Below, one piece after another: positions 16,111 through 25,087 of a DNA stretch of 64,000 bases. A program made the translations under genes and the position numbers. Under the pieces are notes generated by a model. The model was not told the DNA's origin. It searched no databases and saw only the letters and a list, made by a program, of their open reading frames with translations. The DNA is from Polaromonas eurypsychrophila (GTDB lineage Bacteria > Pseudomonadota > Gammaproteobacteria > Burkholderiales > Burkholderiaceae_C), in the NCBI RefSeq assembly GCF_014641715.1, contig NZ_BMIG01000005.1, positions 1 to 64,000 of the forward strand, written 5' to 3'. The first letter of the stretch is position 1; each line of letters opens with the position of its first letter.

Positions 16111-18714
16111 TCAGGCTGTCGCAAGATGCTGCGCATCACGCGCACCCTTGACCCGCTCGGCCAGGTGCGCCAGCGCCTCCTGCACCTGATCGACCAGCAC
16201 CAGGCACAGGTCGCCGGGTTGCAAGCGTTCGAGCGCGGTGTCGATGGCGACGAATTCGCCGCGGATTTCGTCGATGCGGGTGGTGCGGGATGCGCCGGCC
16301 AGGCCTTCGCGCAGCAGGGCCATGACCTCGCCGTCGGCACGGCCGCGCTGGGCCGCGTCCTGATACAGCAGCACGTCGTCGAAGGCTTTGCCCAGGATGA
16401 TGGTCTGGTCGCGAATGTCGCTGTCGCGGCGGTCGCCGGCACCCGAAATCACGACGCTGCGGCGCTGACCCTTGCTCGCCGGCATGGTGTCCACAGCCGC
16501 CACCAGCGCGCGCATGGCATCGGGGTTGTGGCCGTAATCGGCAATCACCGTGGCACCCTTGTAGTCCATCACGTTGAAGCGGCCGGGTGCATTGTGCGCA
16601 TCGCTGACGAAGCTGGCCAGACCGCTTTTGAGCGTTTCCCACTTGAGGCCGACCGCCCAGGCCGCTGCCAGCGCGGCCATCACGTTTTCGACCTGGAAGC
16701 CGATACTGCCACTGCGGGTCAGCGGGATGTGTTGCAGCAAGACGCGTTCACGCCAGGCGCCTTCGGCGGCGACGATGGTATTGCCGTCCACATACACGGT
16801 GCGTTTGCCCTGCGCGCGGTGAGTGGCCATCAGCGGGTGGTGCCGGTCGGCGGCGAAGAAGATCACGTTTCCGGGGCAGGTCGGCGCCATGGCAGCAACA
16901 ATGGGATCGGCGGCATTGAGCACCGCGTAACCGGTGGGCGCGACGTTCTGCACGATCACGCGTTTGAGCACCCCCAGGTCTTCGACCGTGGTGATGAAGT
17001 TGAGGCCCAAGTGGTCGCCGCTGCCGACGTTGGTGACGACGGCCACCTGGCAACGGTCAAAGCCGAGGCCTTCGCGCAGCACACCGCCGCGCGCGACTTC
17101 AAACACGGCGGCATCCACGTCGGGATGCATCAAAACATTGCGCGCGCTTTTCGGTCCGCTACAGTCGCCGCTGTCGGTCTGCCGGCCATCGACATAAACG
17201 CCATCAGTGTTGGTCATGCCGCAGCGCAAACCGCTGGCAGTCAACAAGTGTGCGATCAGGCGGGTCACCGTGGTCTTGCCGTTGGTGCCGGTCACGGCCA
17301 CCACCGGCACGCGGCCGTCATCGCCGTGTGCAAACAATTCGTTGATCATGGCGCCGCCTACGGATCGGCCCTTGCCGTAGGAAGGCGACAGGTGCATGCG
17401 CAGGCCGGGCGCGGCGTTGACTTCAACCACGCCGCCGTTTTGCGCCTCCAGCGGACGCAGCACGCTTTCGCAGACCACGTCCACGCCGCAGATGTCCAGG
17501 CCGATCATCTGTGCGGCCGCCACGGCGCTCGCGGCCACCTCAGGGTGCACATCGCCGGTCACGTCGGTGGCGGTGCCGCCGGTGCTCAGGTTGGCGTTGT
17601 TGCGCAGGATCACGCGGCGTCCACGCGCAGGAATCGACTCCGGTGTCAGGTCCTGAACCGCCAGCCGAGCCACGGCAATCTCGTCAAACCGGATCTTGGT
17701 CAGCGAGGTCGCGTGGCCTTCGCCGCGCCGCGGGTCCTGGTTGACGATATCGACCAGCTCGCGCACGGTGTGCAGGCCGTCACCGAGCACTTGCGGCGGT
17801 TCGCGCCGCGAGGCGGCCACCAGCTTGCTGCCGACCACCAGAAGGCGGAAGTCATTGCCGGGCAGGAATTTTTCGACCATCACGTCGCCGTGCTCAGCCG
17901 CCGCGCGGAAGGCGATGTCGAGATGCTCGCGCGTCACGATGTTGACGGTCACGCCCTTGCCCTGGTTGCCGTCCAGCGGTTTGAGCACCACCGGCAGCCC
18001 GATCTGCAGGGCTGCTGTCCAGGCGTCGTCGACATCGGAGACCGGGCGGCCGGTGGGCACCGGTACACCGGCGGCCAGCAGCAGTTTTTTGGTCAGGTCC
18101 TTGTCCTGGGCAATCGATTCGGACACGGCGCTGGTGGCGTCCAGCTCGGCGGCCTGGATGCGGCGCTGGCGCGAGCCCCAGCCGAACTGCACCAGACTGC
18201 CGCGCGTCAGGCGCCGGTAGGGAATGCCGCGGGCAACCGCCGCGTCCACGATGGCGCCGGTGCTGGGGCCTATGCGTTCGTCTTCGTCGAGGTCGCGCAG
18301 TTGCGCAATCGCCGCGTCCACGTCGAAACCGGTTTCATTGAGCGCGGCAAACACCAACGCTTGGGCCAGCTCCAGCGCGAGTCGACCGACCGCCTCTTCG
18401 CTGTACTCGATAACCGTCTGGTAAACGCCGGGCTCCAGCGTGGCCGAAGTCTGGCTGAAGGTAACGGGGCAGCCAGCGTTGGCCTGCAGCGCCAGCGCGG
18501 CCGACTCCAGCACATGGGCCAGCGACACCGGGCCCACATAACCGCCGGGCCGCAGCGCGCCGATGGCGGGAAACAGCGAACGCACGCGCGGCTCAAAGCC
18601 GGGCAGCCTGTCGATGGCGCACTCGGCATCGGTGCAGCCAACGACGGCTTCAAGCGCCGTGTGGCGGCTCCAGAGGTTGGGGCCGCGCAGGGCACGGATG
18701 CGCGAAACGTTCAT
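16111..18714 (-). CDS. cphA: cyanophycin synthetase (complete)
   Basis: 867 residues, the usual CphA1 length. It makes the Asp/Arg polymer cyanophycin without a ribosome: an ATP-grasp (G) domain adds Asp, and a Mur-ligase-like (M) domain adds Arg. The N-terminal MNVSRIRALRGPNLWSR is followed by the ATP-grasp region (DKDLTKKLLLAAGVPVP, VLKPLDGNQGKGV, residues ~205-260). The M-domain P-loop TGTNGKTT is at 485-492 and IADYGHNPDAM marks the M domain further on. It overlaps the upstream cphA-like gene by 4 bp, so the two are translationally coupled. No cyanophycinase gene is in the window. Confidence 0.92.
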   Translation of the reverse strand: MNVSRIRALRGPNLWSRHTALEAVVGCTDAECAIDRLPGFEPRVRSLFPAIGALRPGGYVGPVSLAHVLESAALALQANAGCPVTFSQTSATLEPGVYQTVIEYSEEAVGRLALELAQALVFAALNETGFDVDAAIAQLRDLDEDERIGPSTGAIVDAAVARGIPYRRLTRGSLVQFGWGSRQRRIQAAELDATSAVSESIAQDKDLTKKLLLAAGVPVPTGRPVSDVDDAWTAALQIGLPVVLKPLDGNQGKGVTVNIVTREHLDIAFRAAAEHGDVMVEKFLPGNDFRLLVVGSKLVAASRREPPQVLGDGLHTVRELVDIVNQDPRRGEGHATSLTKIRFDEIAVARLAVQDLTPESIPARGRRVILRNNANLSTGGTATDVTGDVHPEVAASAVAAAQMIGLDICGVDVVCESVLRPLEAQNGGVVEVNAAPGLRMHLSPSYGKGRSVGGAMINELFAHGDDGRVPVVAVTGTNGKTTVTRLIAHLLTASGLRCGMTNTDGVYVDGRQTDSGDCSGPKSARNVLMHPDVDAAVFEVARGGVLREGLGFDRCQVAVVTNVGSGDHLGLNFITTVEDLGVLKRVIVQNVAPTGYAVLNAADPIVAAMAPTCPGNVIFFAADRHHPLMATHRAQGKRTVYVDGNTIVAAEGAWRERVLLQHIPLTRSGSIGFQVENVMAALAAAWAVGLKWETLKSGLASFVSDAHNAPGRFNVMDYKGATVIADYGHNPDAMRALVAAVDTMPASKGQRRSVVISGAGDRRDSDIRDQTIILGKAFDDVLLYQDAAQRGRADGEVMALLREGLAGASRTTRIDEIRGEFVAIDTALERLQPGDLCLVLVDQVQEALAHLAERVKGARDAQHLATA

Positions 18715-20936
18715 GGGAGGATCTTTCGGGGCTGGGCCGGGCTGGATTCAAAGGCTTCAATGCCCGCGCCGATCAGGTTGAGGGGTATGCCGAGCGCCCA
18801 GGCCGCAGCAATCGCGGCGAGCAGGCTGTCTTCGGCGGTCGGGACGTGGCGGTCCTGCCAGACGGCCAGCTTGTCGAGGCCGGGCAAAAAGACCTCGCTG
18901 CTGCCAGTGGCCAGCACCACCTGTCCCTGGCGAATGAACACGGCGCGGCCGCCGGTGTCCAGGTGGGCGGTAATAGCGGGCAGCGTTGGGTCCAGCGCAT
19001 AAAAAATCACTTCGCCGTCGCACAGGCCGGCCATGGTGACGATGGCGGGATCGGCGGCGTTGAGAACGGCCACGCCGTCGGGCAGTACCACATCGACCTG
19101 TGATCGCATGACCTTGAACATCGGTTCTTCGTCGAAGATATCGAACTCGGCAAGCTTGTCCCAGCCACCCAGGTCGGTGACCACGCCGACCTGACAGCGG
19201 TCATAGGCCAGGCCGGTACGCAGGATGGTGCGAGCGCTGTTTTCAAACACCGCCGCCTGTACGGCGCGGTTGATCAGCAGGCGCTGGCCGGCTTCCCAGC
19301 AGGTGCCGTCGGTTTTGTCGAGACAGCGTCCGTCCACAAACAGGCCGTCGCGGCAGGCCAGACCGGTGTGCCGGCCCGAGAGCTGCAGCAGCCAGGCGAC
19401 AAGGCGCGCGATGTTGTGCGCGCCGGCCGAACCGGCCACGCCGACCACCGGAATACGGCCGCTTTGCTCACCGTCCGGCGCTTCTGGAAACAGGTGGTCG
19501 CAGATGGCGCGGCCGACCGGACGGGGCGCGCCCTCGGCTGGTTTGAGGTGCATCAGCAGACCGGGGCCGGCATTGACTTCCACAATCGCGCCGCCCTGGC
19601 CATGCAACGGTTTTGAAATGTCCTGTGCCACGACATCAACGCCGGCAATGTCCAGGCCCACGACGCGCGCGGCCAGCGAGACGATGTGGTCGACCTCGGG
19701 ATGGACCTCGTCGGTGCAGTCGATGGATACATTGCCGTTGCGCTGGATCAGCACCTCGCGGCCAGCGGCCGGAACGGCGTCGGGGCTCAGGCCCTGACGC
19801 TGCAGGTCGAGCTGGATGGCTTCGTCCTTGTCGAGTTCGATCAACCCGAGCGGGAAGTCTTCGGTGGCGCCGCGGCGCGGGTCGGTGTTGAGCTGTGTGT
19901 TGACCAGTTGGGCCACGCTGGCCACGCCATCACCGCGGATGGATGCCGTTTCGCCGCGCGCGGCGGCGACGACGCGGCCGCCGACGACCAGCAGGCGATG
20001 CTCATGGCCGCGCACAAAACGCTCGACCATCACATCGCTGCCCTGAGGCGCGGCGACATGGAAGGCGGCCTCGACTTCTTCCCGTGTCTTCAGGTCCAAC
20101 GACACACCGCGGCCGTGGTTGCCGTCCGAAGGCTTGACGACCACCGGCAGCCCGATGTCCTGGGCGGCTTCCCAGGCAGCCTCGACGGTGTCGACAATTT
20201 GACCTTCGGGCACCGGCACGCCGCAGGAGGCCAGCAGGCTTTTGGTCAGGTCCTTGTCGCCGGCAATGCCTTCGGCAATCGCGCTGGTGAATTCGGTCTC
20301 GGCGGTCCAGATGCGGCGCTGGCTGGCGCCGTAGCCGAGCTGCACCAGATTGCCGTCGTTCAGGCGGATGTGCGGGATGCGGCGCTCGGTGGCGGCAGCG
20401 ACGATGGCGGCGGTGCTGGGGCCGAGGTAACACTCGTCGACCTTGGCGCGCACGCGGGCCACTGCGACCTGCAGTTCGGCCTCGCCATAAGGCTCATGGT
20501 GGGCTCCGTTGTTGATGGCGGCCATCAGCAGGCGGTGGCCTTCGGCCAGGGCGCTGCGGGCGACCTGCTCGTCGCGAGCCCGGAACACCATGCGGTAGAT
20601 GCCGCGGTGGGAGGTGCTGCGGGTCTGGCCGAAGCCAGTCGGCATGTCGGCCAGGTTCAGCAATTCGATGACCACGTGTTCGAGCACGTGGCCGGCCCAG
20701 GTGCCTTCCACCAGGCGCTGGATGAAGCCACCGCGCTCGCCGACGCCGCAATGGTGCTCGACCAGAGCCGGCAAAAGGGCCACCAGCCGGTCGCTGAAAC
20801 CGGGAATCAGGTTGGACGGAAAATCTTCCAGACTTCCCAGGTCCAGCCAGGTTTCCAGCACGGGCCGGTAGGTCCAGATGTTGGGGCCACGCAGGTAATT
20901 GATGCGCAGAAGCTTGATGTCGTCCTTTTTGCTCAT
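18711..20936 (-). CDS. cyanophycin synthetase paralogue with degenerate Mur-ligase domain
   Basis: 741 residues. N-domain and ATP-grasp domain are complete (LRINYLRGPNIWTYRP; DKDLTKSLLASCGVPVP; VVVKPSDGNHGRGVSL, residues ~227-290). The Mur-like P-loop TGTNGKTT of its neighbour reads AGSAGAHN at 501-508, without the ATP-binding lysine. The protein stops about 120 residues short of CphA1, so the C-terminal Mur lobe is absent. It should therefore activate only one of the two steps. Tandem cphA genes are known from Cupriavidus/Ralstonia. The start at 20936 fits CphA N-termini; the frame is open to 21056. Confidence 0.88.
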   Translation of the reverse strand: MSKKDDIKLLRINYLRGPNIWTYRPVLETWLDLGSLEDFPSNLIPGFSDRLVALLPALVEHHCGVGERGGFIQRLVEGTWAGHVLEHVVIELLNLADMPTGFGQTRSTSHRGIYRMVFRARDEQVARSALAEGHRLLMAAINNGAHHEPYGEAELQVAVARVRAKVDECYLGPSTAAIVAAATERRIPHIRLNDGNLVQLGYGASQRRIWTAETEFTSAIAEGIAGDKDLTKSLLASCGVPVPEGQIVDTVEAAWEAAQDIGLPVVVKPSDGNHGRGVSLDLKTREEVEAAFHVAAPQGSDVMVERFVRGHEHRLLVVGGRVVAAARGETASIRGDGVASVAQLVNTQLNTDPRRGATEDFPLGLIELDKDEAIQLDLQRQGLSPDAVPAAGREVLIQRNGNVSIDCTDEVHPEVDHIVSLAARVVGLDIAGVDVVAQDISKPLHGQGGAIVEVNAGPGLLMHLKPAEGAPRPVGRAICDHLFPEAPDGEQSGRIPVVGVAGSAGAHNIARLVAWLLQLSGRHTGLACRDGLFVDGRCLDKTDGTCWEAGQRLLINRAVQAAVFENSARTILRTGLAYDRCQVGVVTDLGGWDKLAEFDIFDEEPMFKVMRSQVDVVLPDGVAVLNAADPAIVTMAGLCDGEVIFYALDPTLPAITAHLDTGGRAVFIRQGQVVLATGSSEVFLPGLDKLAVWQDRHVPTAEDSLLAAIAAAWALGIPLNLIGAGIEAFESSPAQPRKILP

Positions 20937-21142
20937 GTTTTTATCGCTTGGGTCAACCGCGCCGGCCGGGCGGGCGTTCTTTTTGGAAAGCGCCCCGGAA
21001 GGGGCGTTTCTGGTTAATAAATGCGGGTTTTCCTGCACGGGTGTTGAATGAGACATCAGCAGGTTCCCCGGCTTGGGCGAAAATCGCCGCTTCGGCCCTG
21101 GAAATCCCCAAGGTACTGGTTTTGACGGCTTCCAAACTCACA

Positions 21143-23491
21143 ATGCAAAATTCTCATCCGGTTGATGTCTCCAGCGAGGCCGGCCAGGCGCAAATAGAAT
21201 TGCGCGCACAGCTCACAGCCCATGAGAACGTTTTATGTACGGTGCTGGTTGACCTGAACCGGCAACTTCGGTTTTCGCGTGGCTTGCTGGCGCTGACCGA
21301 CCAGCGCCTGATGGCCCAGGACCCGGAAACCGGCCAATGGACAAGCTGGGCGCTGCCCGGGAAAACCCCTACCGGCGCTCCCCCGGACCTGTCCCTGCGT
21401 CATTTCGACCATGCCGGCGTCGGCACGCTGGAGTTGCACCAGGGCGGCGCCCGGCTGGCCAGCTGGCGTTTCACCCTGGCGGCCAATGTGCAGGCCTTGC
21501 GCCTGCAGCGCCTGTTTGAGCAGCAAAGCGCGCTGTCCGGCTCCGAGGCCGCGGTGGGTCTGGCCGATGAGGTCGCCCTGTGCCCGCTGTGCGACACCGT
21601 CCTGCCGCCGGACAGCGACGAATGTGGCAACTGCGTCCGGGAACTGCACACCCCGCCGTCGACCTGGGTGCTGCTGCGCTTATGGCGATTCGCGCGCCCC
21701 TACCAGTGGCAGCTGCTGGCGGGATTTTTGCTGACGCTGGCGTCCACCGCCGCCACCCTGGTGCCGCCTTACCTGACCATCCCGCTGATTGATGACATCC
21801 TGATCCCGTTCCAGAACGGCCAGCAGATCGCGTCGGGTAAGGTGCTGGCCATCCTGGGCGCGCTGCTGGCGGCCGCGGTTGTCGGCTGGGCGCTGAACTG
21901 GGCCCGCACCTATTTGCTGGCGCTGGTGTCCGAGCGCATAGGCGCCGACCTGCGCACCGCTACTTTTGACCATTTGCTGGAGCTGTCGCTGGACTACTTT
22001 GGCGGCAAACGCACCGGCGACCTGATGGCGCGTATTGGCTCGGAAACCGACCGCATCAACGTCTTTTTGTCGCTGCACGCGCTGGACTTCGCGACCGATG
22101 TGCTGATGATTGTGATGACGGCCGCCATTCTGTTTTCCATCAACCCCTGGCTGGCGCTGGTGACCTTGTTGCCGCTGCCCTTCATCGCCTGGATGATCCA
22201 TGCCGTGCGCGAGCGCCTGCGCACCGGCTTCGAGAAAATCGACCGGGTCTGGTCCGAAGTGACCAATGTACTGGCCGACACCATCCCCGGCATCCGCGTG
22301 GTCAAGGCCTTTGCCCAGGAAAAACGCGAAGCCCAGCGCTTTCGCGATGCCAACCGGCACAACCTGGATGTCAACGACAAGCTCAACAAGGTCTGGTCGC
22401 TGTTCACGCCGACGGTCTCGCTGCTGACCGAAATCGGCCTGCTGGTGGTCTGGGCTTTTGGTATCTGGCTGGTGTCCAGACAGCAGATCACCGTCGGCGT
22501 GCTGACCGCCTTTATTGCCTATATTGGCCGCTTCTATACAAGGCTGGACTCCATGAGCCGCATTGTGTCGGTGACGCAGAAAGCAGCTTCCGGCGCCAAA
22601 CGCATTTTCGACATCCTTGACCATGTCTCGAACGTGCCCGAGTCCGCCAACCCGGTGCCCATGGCCTCACTGCAAGGCCGCATCGAGATGAGCGGCCTGG
22701 GCTTTCGCTACGGTAACCGCGCGGTGATCCGCGGGCTGGACCTGGTGATTCAGCCGGGCGAAATGATCGGCCTGGTGGGCCATAGCGGCTCGGGCAAAAG
22801 CACGCTGGTCAATCTGATCTGCCGCTTTTACGATGCGACCGATGGCAGTATCAGTGTGGATGGAATTGACATCCGGCGTTTTGGCGTGGCTGACTACCGG
22901 CGCAATATCGGCCTGGTGCTGCAGGAGCCGTTTTTGTTCTTCGGCACGATTGCCGAGAACATTGCCTACGGCAAACCCGGCGCCAGCCGCGCCGAAATAG
23001 TGGCTGCGGCCCGCGCTGCCCATGCCCACGAATTCATCTTGCGGCTGCCTCAGGGCTACGACTCGCTGGTCGGCGAGCGTGGCCAGGGTCTGTCGGGCGG
23101 TGAACGCCAGCGCATCTCGATCGCGCGCGCACTGCTGATCGACCCGCGCATCCTGATCCTTGACGAAGCCACATCATCGGTGGACACCGAGACCGAGCTG
23201 GAAATCCAGAAGGCCCTGGACAATCTGGTGCAGGGCCGCACGACGATTGCGATCGCACACCGCCTGTCCACCCTGCGCAAGGCCAACCGCCTGGTGGTGA
23301 TGGAGCGCGGCCAGGTGGTGGAGGTTGGCCGGCATGACGAGTTGATGGCCCAACAGGGCGCGTATTGGCGGCTCTACGAAGCGCAGGCGCGCCAGGTTGA
23401 CAGCGAAGGCAACCATGACGCCGAAGAAGGAAGGATTGCGCTGGCGACCTCGCAGGTGGCGCACACAGCCCAGCGTGCTGGCAGCGTTTGA
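21143..23491 (+). CDS. cyanophycin-cluster ABC transporter (fused permease-ATPase) with N-terminal zinc ribbon
   Basis: 782 residues. Residues 1-145 are a non-transporter domain of beta-rich appearance, followed by a zinc ribbon with C147, C150, C161 and C164 (CPLC and CGNC). A six-helix ABC exporter domain spans ~185-485. The ATPase has Walker A GHSGSGKST at 546-554, LSGGERQR from 650 and LILDEATSSVDTE from 671. Both halves look active. It is divergent from the two cphA genes and 10 bp upstream of DUF1854; this pairing recurs beside cphA in Burkholderiales. The transported compound is unknown. The frame is open to 20948, but that part overlaps the divergent gene start. Confidence 0.88.
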   Translation: MQNSHPVDVSSEAGQAQIELRAQLTAHENVLCTVLVDLNRQLRFSRGLLALTDQRLMAQDPETGQWTSWALPGKTPTGAPPDLSLRHFDHAGVGTLELHQGGARLASWRFTLAANVQALRLQRLFEQQSALSGSEAAVGLADEVALCPLCDTVLPPDSDECGNCVRELHTPPSTWVLLRLWRFARPYQWQLLAGFLLTLASTAATLVPPYLTIPLIDDILIPFQNGQQIASGKVLAILGALLAAAVVGWALNWARTYLLALVSERIGADLRTATFDHLLELSLDYFGGKRTGDLMARIGSETDRINVFLSLHALDFATDVLMIVMTAAILFSINPWLALVTLLPLPFIAWMIHAVRERLRTGFEKIDRVWSEVTNVLADTIPGIRVVKAFAQEKREAQRFRDANRHNLDVNDKLNKVWSLFTPTVSLLTEIGLLVVWAFGIWLVSRQQITVGVLTAFIAYIGRFYTRLDSMSRIVSVTQKAASGAKRIFDILDHVSNVPESANPVPMASLQGRIEMSGLGFRYGNRAVIRGLDLVIQPGEMIGLVGHSGSGKSTLVNLICRFYDATDGSISVDGIDIRRFGVADYRRNIGLVLQEPFLFFGTIAENIAYGKPGASRAEIVAAARAAHAHEFILRLPQGYDSLVGERGQGLSGGERQRISIARALLIDPRILILDEATSSVDTETELEIQKALDNLVQGRTTIAIAHRLSTLRKANRLVVMERGQVVEVGRHDELMAQQGAYWRLYEAQARQVDSEGNHDAEEGRIALATSQVAHTAQRAGSV

Positions 23492-23501
23492 AGGAATACC
23501 C

Positions 23502-23990
23502 ATGGCCCCTGTTTCCATTCCCGCCGACCCTCCCTTTGAACTGGTGCGCCACGCCTCGGGCCGGCTACTGCTGACTGACAGCAGCGGCCAGCAACATGTC
23601 GGTGTTGTCCCGGTGCGGGCGTTTCCGATTGCCGCCCCGGATGAAGGCATCTCGCTGGTCAGTAGCGAGGGCCATGAACTGGCCTGGCTGGAGCGCCTGG
23701 ATGGCATGCCGCCAGCGCTGCGCAGCCTGCTGGAAGAAGAGCTGGCCCTGCGCGACTTTGTGCCCGAGATCACACGCATCATCAGTGTTTCAAGTTTCGG
23801 CACGCCCAGTACCTGGACGGTGGAGACCGACCGCGGCGACACCACGTTTGTGCTCAAGGGCGAGGAGGATATCCGGCGCCTCAGCCGCCAGTCGCTGCTG
23901 ATCGCCGCCGGGCATGGCGTGCATTTCAGCGTGAAGGACATGGCGGCGCTGGATCGGGCTTCGCGGCGACTGCTCGAACGGTTTCTTTAG
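23502..23990 (+). CDS. DUF1854 protein of the cyanophycin cluster
   Basis: 162 residues. Matches DUF1854, a small soluble family that sits next to the cyanophycin-linked ABC transporter. Visible patterns are LVRHASGRLLLTDSSGQQH, VVPVRAFPIAAPDEGISLVS, ISSFGTPSTWTVETDRG-like sequence and KGEEDIRRL. No signal peptide or membrane helix, so it is cytoplasmic. GAAGGAATACCC gives a good ribosome binding site, and the gene starts 10 bp after the transporter stop. The biochemical role is not known; context suggests a partner or regulator of the transporter. Confidence 0.85.
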   Translation: MAPVSIPADPPFELVRHASGRLLLTDSSGQQHVGVVPVRAFPIAAPDEGISLVSSEGHELAWLERLDGMPPALRSLLEEELALRDFVPEITRIISVSSFGTPSTWTVETDRGDTTFVLKGEEDIRRLSRQSLLIAAGHGVHFSVKDMAALDRASRRLLERFL

Positions 23991-24068
23991 GCGTCTGGGC
24001 GGCAGAAGGCGTCGAAGCGAAAAGTGGCCCCAGATCAAGTCCGGGATGACCGCCAGCGCACGGCGTCC

Positions 24069-24122
24069 GCTATAAATTCAATAGCTATTCATGACCGCAC
24101 GCTATAGGCTGCAGGCAGATTT
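24069..24122 (+). repeat. 54-bp dispersed repeat, copy D
   Basis: Starts GCTATAAATTCAATAGCTAT and ends GGCTGCAGGCAGATTT. It lies between the convergent DUF1854 and uspA-type genes, just after a TCAAGTCCGGGATGACC end-motif at 24034. Confidence 0.65.
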
Positions 24123-24165
24123 CATGCCCAAACCGCCTGATTCAGGCAGCAAACCGCGCACTGGC

Positions 24166-24603
24166 TCAGTCGCGCACGATCAGGATGGGCAGGTGCGCAT
24201 GCGCCAGCACCTGCGCCGCCACGCTGCCGAGCACGAGTTTTTCAAGGCCGCGACGGCCATGCGAACCCATGACGATCAGGTCGGCACCCACCGAGTTGGC
24301 GGCTTCCAGAATGCCGCGATAAATGGCATGGCTTTCGATGATGGACGAGGCCACCGTGATGCCCGCGCTTTCAAGCAATCGGGTCGCCCCGCTCAGCGCC
24401 TCCTTGCCCTCCTTGGTCGCCGCGCCCAGGTACTGCGCCTGACCATAAGCAAAGTCGGCGCCGACACCGCTGAAGGCATAGGGATCAATAACGTAAATCG
24501 CGGTGACCGTGCTGCCGAAGGCCTGGGCAAGTCCCCTGGCTTTTTCCACAGCCATCAACGACGTCTGTGAACCATCCACTGGCAGCAAGATGTGCTTGAA
24601 CAT
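24166..24603 (-). CDS. universal stress protein (UspA family)
   Basis: 145 residues. A cytoplasmic ATP-binding stress protein. It starts MFKHILLPVDGSQTSLMA and carries the nucleotide-binding motif GSHGRRGLEKLVLGS (G-2x-G-9x-G-S type) followed by VLAHAHLPILIVRD. The ATP-binding version of the fold is therefore expected. It is 20 bp downstream of the DUF427 gene and likely in one transcript with it. Confidence 0.92.
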   Translation of the reverse strand: MFKHILLPVDGSQTSLMAVEKARGLAQAFGSTVTAIYVIDPYAFSGVGADFAYGQAQYLGAATKEGKEALSGATRLLESAGITVASSIIESHAIYRGILEAANSVGADLIVMGSHGRRGLEKLVLGSVAAQVLAHAHLPILIVRD

Positions 24604-24623
24604 GATCGCGGTCTCCCTAAAAA

Positions 24624-24905
24624 TCAGGCTTCGATCTTCACGCCTTTCCAGAAAGCCACACGGCCTTTGATCTCTTCAGCTTCAGACTTGGGGTTAGGGT
24701 AGTACCAGGCCGCGTCGGTATTCATCTCGCCATTGACCAGCAGCGAGTAATAACTCGCCTGCCCTTTCCATGCACACATGGTGTGATGGTTGCTGAAAGT
24801 CACGTAATCACGATTGAGCGTACTGTCAGGAAAATAATGGTTACCTTCGATGGTCACAATGTCGTCGCTTTGCGCAATGACTGCGCCGTTCCAGATGGCC
24901 TTCAT
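24624..24905 (-). CDS. DUF427 domain protein
   Basis: 93 residues, a complete single DUF427 domain (PF04248). Visible are WNGAVIAQSDDIVTIEGNHYFP, SNHHTMCAWKGQASYY and the C-terminal AAWYYPNPKSEAEEIKGRVAFW. The family is widespread, soluble and of unproven function. An AAGAAGTG sequence lies before the ATG at 24905; the frame is open upstream, but the domain begins here. Probably co-transcribed with the UspA gene. Confidence 0.88.
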   Translation of the reverse strand: MKAIWNGAVIAQSDDIVTIEGNHYFPDSTLNRDYVTFSNHHTMCAWKGQASYYSLLVNGEMNTDAAWYYPNPKSEAEEIKGRVAFWKGVKIEA

Positions 24906-25015
24906 AACACTTCTTTCTTGGATTGCGGGGTCCGCCGCCGGGTCAGGGATGGAGCTGCCAGCAATCTTCGCACAGTCTGCACCGGCTGTGGGGTGGCAGC
25001 GAAGGCATTTCAAAT

Positions 25016-25052
25016 GCAAAAAGAGGCGTGATGGAAAGCCATCACGCCTCTT
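25016..25052 (-). terminator. rho-independent terminator
   Basis: AAGAGGCGTGATGG (25021-25034) and CCATCACGCCTCTT (25039-25052) form a perfect 14-bp stem with a 4-base loop. On the minus strand it is followed by TTTTTGC, so it ends the transcript of the glycine-zipper gene; T residues on the plus side may let it act in both directions. Confidence 0.88.
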
Positions 25053-25087
25053 TCATAGATTCATGCACGCCTTGCGGCGGGCCGCGC

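Noticed and set aside
16126..19002. A 958-codon open frame on the plus strand
   Set aside because: It lies antisense to both cyanophycin synthetase genes. Its length reflects the codon bias of the true genes; its His/Gln/Gly-rich product resembles no protein.
19686..21017. A 443-codon plus-strand frame
   Set aside because: Antisense to the cphA paralogue, with the same shadow composition.
20948..21142. A 65-residue extension of the ABC transporter
   Set aside because: It overlaps the start of the divergent cphA paralogue and lacks similarity to anything; the domain starts naturally at 21143.
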